Origin: an uncultured Bacteroidales bacterium
GTDB lineage: Bacteria > Bacteroidota > Bacteroidia > Bacteroidales > UBA932
DNA: 9,344 bases
Reading direction: 5' to 3'
NCBI GenBank assembly: GCA_946415795.1
Contig: CAMKTW010000052.1
Coordinates: 1 to 9,344, forward strand
Every line of letters begins with the position of its first letter. The first letter of the stretch is position 1. The position numbers and the translations under genes are program-made. The notes beneath the pieces are model-generated. The model saw only the letters and a list, made by a program, of their open reading frames with translations. It did not search any database and had not been told where the DNA came from. Shown here piece after piece: positions 1 to 4,460 of this stretch.

Positions 1-1412
1 ACCACTTCACCGGCGTAGGTATCGACGCCGTTGGTCTTGGAACCAGCGATGTTGGAGTAGTACTCGACGCGGAGGGCGCCGGCAGCAGTACCCATGGTGA
101 TGTTGTTCACGGTTGCGCCGTACTTAACGAGGACGGAACCCTTCTCTACGGTGAGGAAATCGACGGTGACGCCTGCCCCAATCTCAAGGGTGGTATCGGC
201 CGTGGTGGCGGTGATGCTCTTGAAATAGGTTGCGGGATTCACGCTGCTTCCTCCGACGGTTACGGTGACGTGGGCGTTGGGTGCGTCAATCACCAGACCC
301 TCGAATGCTCCGGCAGCTGTGTTGGCGGGAAGGGCGATCTCCACGTTTGTAGGAGTCGATGTGCCCTTTGCATCGTATGCGCTGTCGGAGTCGACAACGA
401 GGACGGCGCCCTCTGCGATGCTGGATACGTTGATAACCGCTGTCTCTTTGGTGTTTCCGTTAAGTACACATTCTACCGTTGTCGATGCGCTTACGTTAAT
501 CGTGGTAGTATCACCTGTTTCACTGCTACTCTCCTTTCCGGCTGCGGACTGGCTTGCATCAGTCGTTGTGTCAACGTTGATGATTGTATTTTCAAAGTGT
601 GTGAAACTTACCGTTCCGAGGTTGTTGATCTGGCCGGCTGCTCCGTTGAGGTCTAACGCAACTGTCCTTACGTAGTTGTACGGTGTGCCGTCGTTGCCGG
701 CAAAGGCAAGACGCAGCTTAGCGCCACTGAAGGGAGCTGTTGCTATGAACACTGTCTCGCCTGCCGTGAAAGTCTTGGAAACGGTGACAGCCTTCACGTC
801 TGCTCCGGTAACTGCCTTGGTTGCAGGGTTGATGCTAACGTTACCAGCTATGGCAACAGGCTGGTCGCTGCCACCCAGGACGCTGAGGGTGATGGATGAC
901 AGGCCCCCTGCAATATCAGAAGGAATTGTCATCATAAAGCCGCTGGTCAGCTGTTCCAGCGCGACGGGACCCCCTGCAAGGACATCGTCTGACTTAGCCG
1001 CTGCAATGAAGTTGCCGGTAGCGCCGTTCTGGGATGCAGGGATGGATGCGGTGAATACCGTTCCGTCATAGGCGGATACGGTACCGTAACGGTTGTAAAT
1101 CACTGCCGTGTAGTTGCCGTTGTCGGCTACTGCAGCGTGGAAATCCTTTGAGCTGCCTGTGCTGTTGTCACGAGCGGTGAAGCGGATCACCTCGCCGGAT
1201 GCCGCTACATACACAAAGTCATCGGCCTGCCAGCTCGCTGCTCCGGAATTGTCCATGACAGCCTTGGTGGCAGGACTGCCCACTGTGATGGTCGCCATGT
1301 GGTAACCGGCGGGAACCTGCTCGGTCGGGGTTTCTGTAATCTCTTTTTTCTGGCAGGATGCGAGAGCAAGCACTGTGCCCGCTACTATCGCGAATGCTAA
1401 AATCTTTTTCAT
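1..1412 (-). CDS. Fimbrillin-like surface lipoprotein, partial (C-terminus beyond left edge)
   Basis: An open minus-strand frame runs from ATG at 1412 to the window edge: 470 codons and no stop. The first 20 residues are a lipoprotein signal: MKK, a hydrophobic stretch, then the lipobox LALASC with Cys20 as the lipidation site. The next residues, QKKE, are charged and loosely resemble Bacteroidetes lipoprotein surface-export signals. Residues 36-270 follow the plan of fimbrillin-family lipoproteins: an ATKAVMD segment, a W-x-A-D-D-F-V-Y-V strand, and a closing AGQINNLGTVSF strand. A Ser/Thr-rich linker at 283-305 leads to a beta-rich part with short valine-rich strands such as VINVSSIAEGAVLVVDSD, possibly a beta-solenoid. 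It is probably anchored in the outer membrane and may face outward as an adhesin or pilus-like component. The exact family and ligand are unknown. It begins 9 nt after the stop of the small peptide gene, so the two are probably cotranscribed. Confidence 0.85.
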   Translation of the reverse strand, partial: MKKILAFAIVAGTVLALASCQKKEITETPTEQVPAGYHMATITVGSPATKAVMDNSGAASWQADDFVYVAASGEVIRFTARDNSTGSSKDFHAAVADNGNYTAVIYNRYGTVSAYDGTVFTASIPASQNGATGNFIAAAKSDDVLAGGPVALEQLTSGFMMTIPSDIAGGLSSITLSVLGGSDQPVAIAGNVSINPATKAVTGADVKAVTVSKTFTAGETVFIATAPFSGAKLRLAFAGNDGTPYNYVRTVALDLNGAAGQINNLGTVSFTHFENTIINVDTTTDASQSAAGKESSSETGDTTTINVSASTTVECVLNGNTKETAVINVSSIAEGAVLVVDSDSAYDAKGTSTPTNVEIALPANTAAGAFEGLVIDAPNAHVTVTVGGSSVNPATYFKSITATTADTTLEIGAGVTVDFLTVEKGSVLVKYGATVNNITMGTAAGALRVEYYSNIAGSKTNGVDTYAGEV

Positions 1413-1421
1413 AATTCGCAA

Positions 1422-1577
1422 TTAGTTAGAAAACGCTCCTTCTACGTTATTGACTGAGCCAGAGCCAAGCAGGAATCCTCCAACTACAGACTGGCAAACA
1501 ACACCCTGCAGCTCTACCTGAACTACAGTCATCTTAATAGGCTCGTAAGCCTCTTTCTTGATGGTTTTGTTAGACAT
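1422..1577 (-). CDS. Small peptide of 51 residues, unknown function
   Basis: An intact short frame starts at ATG 1577 and ends at TAA 1424-1422, 9 nt before the lipoprotein start. The product begins MSNKTIKKEAYEP, continues with a hydrophobic beta-like part (TVVQVELQGVVCQSVVGGF) containing the single Cys28, and ends in a Gly/Ser/Asn-rich tail. The layout is basic N-terminus, a Y-x-P turn, alternating valines, then a small-residue tail. It matches many 45-70 residue proteins of unknown function that I recall from Bacteroidetes, often beside lipoproteins or peptide-modification genes. There is no signal peptide and no membrane span. Support as a gene comes from its tight spacing to the lipoprotein, its position right after an AT-rich promoter region, and its resemblance to that group. 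It could be a modified-peptide precursor, given the PqqD-like gene across the intergenic region, or a small accessory of the lipoprotein. Confidence 0.68.
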   Translation of the reverse strand: MSNKTIKKEAYEPIKMTVVQVELQGVVCQSVVGGFLLGSGSVNNVEGAFSN

Positions 1578-1724
1578 GTTATTAAAATTAAAATTAAAAG
1601 GTATAAGTTTTCAACACAAATCCTATTTATATGCAATTTAGCCCGCGAATTTAGAAAAGAATCTGTAGAATTCCAAAGTATGAATATATTTTTTCTTTTT
1701 CCCGTAATTGCTACATTTGCGATT
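1578..1724. promoter_or_regulatory. AT-rich divergent intergenic region with likely promoters for both sides
   Basis: This 147-nt AT-rich spacer separates the minus-strand peptide/lipoprotein pair from the plus-strand PqqD/nucleotidyltransferase pair, so it should hold both promoters. The plus-strand box is clear (annotated separately). On the minus strand the best candidate -7 box I see is TACCTTTT at 1603-1596, one base off TAnnTTTG, with no good -33 box. TACTTTGG at 1680-1673 is a weaker alternative. Confidence 0.45.
1712..1719 (+). promoter_or_regulatory. Bacteroidetes -7 promoter box TACATTTG before the PqqD-like gene
   Basis: TACATTTG fits the Bacteroidetes sigma-ABfr -7 consensus TAnnTTTG exactly and is followed by C, as often seen. 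No convincing -33 TTTG lies about 20 nt upstream, where the sequence is T-rich. Transcription would be expected to start about 5-7 nt after the box, near 1725, which is also the GTG proposed as the start of the PqqD-like gene. Confidence 0.5.
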
Positions 1725-1991
1725 GTGAAAATAAGAAGTGACATAGTTGTTGATAAGCTTGGAGGCATGACAATTGTCAGGCAGAGAGACTTGACCGGGG
1801 TGCAAAAAACCCAGGTCATCAGCATGAGCGCTTCTTCTGCATGGCTTATTCTAGCCATGACGGGCAAAGAGTTTTCTGAAGAAGATGCTGTCTGTGCCCT
1901 TATGTCGCATTACGATGTGGATGAAATTACTGCCAGGGGGGATGTCGCCGTCTGGATTAAGACACTTAAAGACGGAGGCATCATAGAATGA
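1725..1991 (+). CDS. PqqD-family protein (RiPP recognition element fold)
   Basis: The 88-residue product has the PqqD pattern: an N-terminal strand (KIRSDIVVDKLGGMTIV), a central ISMSASSAWLILAMTGKEFSEEDAV segment, and a C-terminal winged-helix part (YDVDEITARGDVAVWIKTLKDGGII). Stand-alone PqqD-like proteins bind leader peptides of ribosomally made peptides and present them to a modifying enzyme. In Bacteroidetes, many sit beside nucleotidyltransferases in systems that are not characterised. I chose GTG 1725 because it gives the usual family length and the usual MKI start, and because a -7 promoter box ends at 1719. An in-frame ATG at 1680 would add 15 hydrophobic residues encoded across that box, and ATG 1767 would remove the first strand. 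The stop overlaps the next gene's start (ATGA), so the two are translationally coupled. The client peptide is unknown; the 51-residue peptide divergently encoded next door is the nearest candidate. Confidence 0.8.
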   Translation: MKIRSDIVVDKLGGMTIVRQRDLTGVQKTQVISMSASSAWLILAMTGKEFSEEDAVCALMSHYDVDEITARGDVAVWIKTLKDGGIIE

Positions 1992-3022
1992 GGGCGTTCG
2001 AGGCGCTGTTGAGGCTAACGCGGGCGGCCCTTTTCGGCGGCGTACCACAAACTTCCGACGGCCTTTTCGACGGACTGGACTGGCAGGATACACTCTCTCT
2101 GGCAAGCCGCTGTGCCGTTACTGCCATTGCGGCACCTGCCATGGAAAAGCTGCCACCTAATAACATGCCGCCCGATTCTGTATATCTTTCATGGTGCCTT
2201 TCTGCACAACGCTGCAGGGATGAGTATGCTACCCGGCATCGTACCCTGTCATCATTGCATAGGCTCCTGGCAGATGGCGGCATCGGTCCGGTATTGCTTC
2301 TGAAAGGAGAGACTCTGGCAGACCTGTACCCTGATCCAGCTGCACGGGCCAGCAGCGACATAGACATAATGCCTCTGGAACGCTTCAACGAGAGCAACAT
2401 GTTGTTTGAAAAAGCCGGATGTGACATTGACTATTCCAATTCCAAGCATACCGTATTCACATTTGAAGGTATCGAGATAGAGAATCACACGCCGGTGCCG
2501 CATCTGAACTATCACCGTTGCGACTATCGCACGGAGGTGCTTGTACAGAAGGCATGTGAGACGGGACGGCTCATACAGCGGGATGACGGATATCTGGAAC
2601 TTGACCCTATGACCCAGATCATATATACGCTGAATCATTTCGCCCTCCACATTTACATGAACGAATTGGTAACACTGCGTATGGCGGCAGATTTGGAGCT
2701 GTTGCTGAGGCGGCATCCGGAGGTGCTTTCGCATTGGGATAAAGAACTGCGATACACCGGCCTGACAAAATTCTCACGTATCGTCCTGCGTATGCTGGAC
2801 ATTCTGTTCGGAGAAGACCGCGCGCCATTTTCGGTTTCAGATAAAGCCACGGAGCGCGCTGCCCAGGCAATCATAGATATGTTTGTTCTGGACGGAGGAT
2901 CCGAATTAAAGCGCCTTGTCTGCAGGTTCTTGTGGCTTCCGGTAACCTCCGTAGAATTTTTTGGATATCTTTACGAAAAAACTCTGCGCCACCTCATACC
3001 CGCCAGGAAGAACAATTATTGA
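1988..3022 (+). CDS. Nucleotidyltransferase family protein (NTP_transf_5-like)
   Basis: The 344-residue product has the core of the uncharacterised nucleotidyltransferases of Pfam NTP_transf_5. LLLKG at 103-107 is followed by R120 and the metal-binding pair S-D-I-D-I (D124, D126), and then IEIENH at 162-167, whose E163 or E165 is the likely third acidic ligand. The histidine-bearing helix LNHFALHI (215-222) and DLELLLRR (235-242) are also typical of the family. The active site looks intact, so it probably transfers a nucleotide to a protein, peptide or small substrate. The acceptor is not known. It overlaps the PqqD-like gene by 4 nt, implying coupled synthesis, and family members recur beside PqqD-like proteins in peptide-modification and surface-product loci. 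No signal peptide or membrane span is seen, so it should be cytoplasmic. The transcript ends at a strong hairpin 27 nt downstream. Confidence 0.85.
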   Translation: MRAFEALLRLTRAALFGGVPQTSDGLFDGLDWQDTLSLASRCAVTAIAAPAMEKLPPNNMPPDSVYLSWCLSAQRCRDEYATRHRTLSSLHRLLADGGIGPVLLLKGETLADLYPDPAARASSDIDIMPLERFNESNMLFEKAGCDIDYSNSKHTVFTFEGIEIENHTPVPHLNYHRCDYRTEVLVQKACETGRLIQRDDGYLELDPMTQIIYTLNHFALHIYMNELVTLRMAADLELLLRRHPEVLSHWDKELRYTGLTKFSRIVLRMLDILFGEDRAPFSVSDKATERAAQAIIDMFVLDGGSELKRLVCRFLWLPVTSVEFFGYLYEKTLRHLIPARKNNY

Positions 3023-3048
3023 CGGTATAAGCTATACATCAGCTAAAT

Positions 3049-3090
3049 ATGAAAAGTAACCCACATCTTTCGGTGTGGGTTACTTTTCAT
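3049..3090. terminator. Perfect 17-bp hairpin, bidirectional terminator
   Basis: Arms 3049-3065 and 3074-3090 are exact inverted copies around an 8-nt loop. The GC core ACCCACA/TGTGGGT sits nearest the loop and the AT-rich AAAAGT/ACTTTT ends lie outside. It is between the convergent ends of the nucleotidyltransferase (3022) and pfp (3129) and can serve both, because either strand gives a U-rich 3' arm. The rest of this 106-nt spacer shows nothing else. Confidence 0.88.
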
Positions 3091-3128
3091 AAAAACCTGT
3101 CACTCAAATTAATATGCACCAGCCTGTT

Positions 3129-4358
3129 TTACCAGCCCAGAATCTTCTTGAAGTCGTACTCCTCAGGGTTGGGGACAAACTTCTTGGCTGCCTCGTAATC
3201 GGCGGGAGTGATGTAGTGGCAGATGTGGTTGTAGTAGTTCTGCGCGATACCGCCCTCGATAGCTACGCGGCGCGGGGGAATCTTGCCGTCGGCCTGCTGC
3301 AGGTCCTTCAGATACAGAGGATGAGCCTCGCCGTTTACGTCAACATAAACCATGCAGCCGGTCTCGCCCTTCTTGAAAAGCTCGTAAGCACCCATTGCCA
3401 GCTCTGAGCAATAGGTCAAATCGTATGCGATGGGGTCCTGGCAGCGGACATCGTAACCAATCTCCACGGGACGGGTCTTGATCTTGAGGCCAATCTTCTT
3501 GAACTCCTTCTCCAGGATATCGTTGAACAGGACAGCCTTGCTGATCTTGCCAAGCTCGGGGTGACCATGTTCGTCGTAAGTCATGGTAACGCCTGCAGAC
3601 TTGATCTCCTGAGGGTCGAGGTCGTGGAATACGCCCTCGGCAACAACTACGGTACCGTAGCCGATGCCCATGATTTTACGTTTAACGATGGTAGAAATAG
3701 CCAGCTTCACAATCTTGTCCAGGCTGATCCCGGTCTTGTTGAACATCTCGGGGATAATGGTCATGGGGCAGTGAGTTGCCTCGCCAATACCAAGTGCGAG
3801 GTGGCCTGCAGAACGACCCATAGCACTGATAAGCAACCAGTTGCCAGAAGTGCGAGCATCCTCGTATACGGTGCGTGCCAGGTGCGCGCCCTCGTCCTTG
3901 GCAGAGTTGAAACCGAAGGTCGGAGTGTTGTTGGGCAGAGGAAGGTCGTTATCTATGGTCTTGGGAACGTGGATGTTGCTGATGGGATAGTTCTTCGCGG
4001 TGAGGAACTTGGCGATGCGGTTGGCTGTAGAAGCGGTATCGTCACCACCCACGGTAACCAGCAGTTTGATGTTGTTGTCCTGGAACAGGGCCAGGTTGAA
4101 ATTCTTCTCAAAATCCTCGTCGGTGGGTTTGAAACGGCTCATCTGGAGGTAAGAACCGCCACGGTTGAAGTATGCATCCGCCTTGAAGAAATCGATATCT
4201 TCTGTGCGGGGAGCCTTGCTGAAGAGGCCGGAATAACCGCCGTGCAGGCCGATAACGCGATAACCGTTGGTGAGGAATGTTTTTGCTACTGAGCAAACGA
4301 CGGTGTTCATACCCGGAGCCGGGCCGCCGCCGCAAAGGATAATGACAGAATCTTTCAT
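3129..4358 (-). CDS. pfp: Diphosphate--fructose-6-phosphate 1-phosphotransferase (PPi-PFK)
   Basis: This cytoplasmic glycolytic enzyme interconverts fructose 6-phosphate and fructose 1,6-bisphosphate with pyrophosphate as phosphoryl donor, a reversible step. The 409-residue protein has the PFK family motifs in order: GGGPAPGMN (10-18, donor loop), GGDDT (104-108), PKTIDND (132-138, catalytic Asp136), MGRSAGH (180-186, substrate-binding) and IIPE (201-204). The second Asp of GGDD (D107) and Lys133 of PKTIDND replace the glycines of ATP-dependent enzymes. In the family these two residues block ATP and select pyrophosphate. ATG 4358 puts the donor loop right at the N-terminus, as expected. The gene is monocistronic here: it diverges from ligA behind its own TAACTTTGC box and converges on the hairpin at 3049-3090. 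Annotations may also call it 6-phosphofructokinase. Confidence 0.93.
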   Translation of the reverse strand: MKDSVIILCGGGPAPGMNTVVCSVAKTFLTNGYRVIGLHGGYSGLFSKAPRTEDIDFFKADAYFNRGGSYLQMSRFKPTDEDFEKNFNLALFQDNNIKLLVTVGGDDTASTANRIAKFLTAKNYPISNIHVPKTIDNDLPLPNNTPTFGFNSAKDEGAHLARTVYEDARTSGNWLLISAMGRSAGHLALGIGEATHCPMTIIPEMFNKTGISLDKIVKLAISTIVKRKIMGIGYGTVVVAEGVFHDLDPQEIKSAGVTMTYDEHGHPELGKISKAVLFNDILEKEFKKIGLKIKTRPVEIGYDVRCQDPIAYDLTYCSELAMGAYELFKKGETGCMVYVDVNGEAHPLYLKDLQQADGKIPPRRVAIEGGIAQNYYNHICHYITPADYEAAKKFVPNPEEYDFKKILGW

Positions 4359-4403
4359 AAATGTATTGTTCGAAAAGTAATATTGTCGCCAAAAAGTGGC
4401 GCC

Positions 4404-4412
4404 GCAAAGTTA
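4404..4412 (-). promoter_or_regulatory. Promoter -7 box TAACTTTGC for pfp
   Basis: On the minus strand the sequence reads TAACTTTGC, an exact match to TAnnTTTG plus the common following C. It lies 46 nt before the pfp ATG at 4358, so the leader would be about 40 nt. No clear -33 TTTG is visible about 20 nt further up. It faces away from the ligA box at 4434-4442. Confidence 0.6.
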
Positions 4413-4433
4413 GAAAAAAACCGGATTATTGAG

Positions 4434-4442
4434 TATATTTGC
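4434..4442 (+). promoter_or_regulatory. Promoter -7 box TATATTTGC for ligA
   Basis: TATATTTGC matches the Bacteroidetes -7 consensus TAnnTTTG plus C. It ends 18 nt before ATG 4461, giving a very short leader, and so selects 4461 over the in-frame ATG at 4383, which lies upstream of the promoter. The -33 region of this promoter would fall on or beside the pfp -7 box. Confidence 0.6.
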
Positions 4443-4460
4443 AGGTTAGATTCCGTTATT

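Noticed and set aside
265..1305. Plus-strand frames of 63-136 codons
   Set aside because: They are antisense to the lipoprotein frame, which has a proper signal peptide, lipobox and family-like strands.
1422..1577. Double-glycine leader in the 51-residue peptide (GG at residues 33-34)
   Set aside because: The residues before the GG do not fit the double-glycine leader pattern (LS..EL..I.GG), and no peptidase-transporter is in the window.
1422..3022. Lasso-peptide gene cluster
   Set aside because: A PqqD-like protein and a nucleotidyltransferase are present, but there is no asparagine-synthetase-like cyclase or B2 protease, and the peptide has no suitable ring-forming core.
3561..4292. Long open frame of 243 codons on the plus strand
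   Set aside because: It is antisense to pfp, which has every family motif. The translation shows no recognisable domain and no promoter leads into it.
4383..4460. Alternative ligA start at ATG 4383
   Set aside because: It lies upstream of the promoter box at 4434-4442 and adds 26 residues not seen in LigA.
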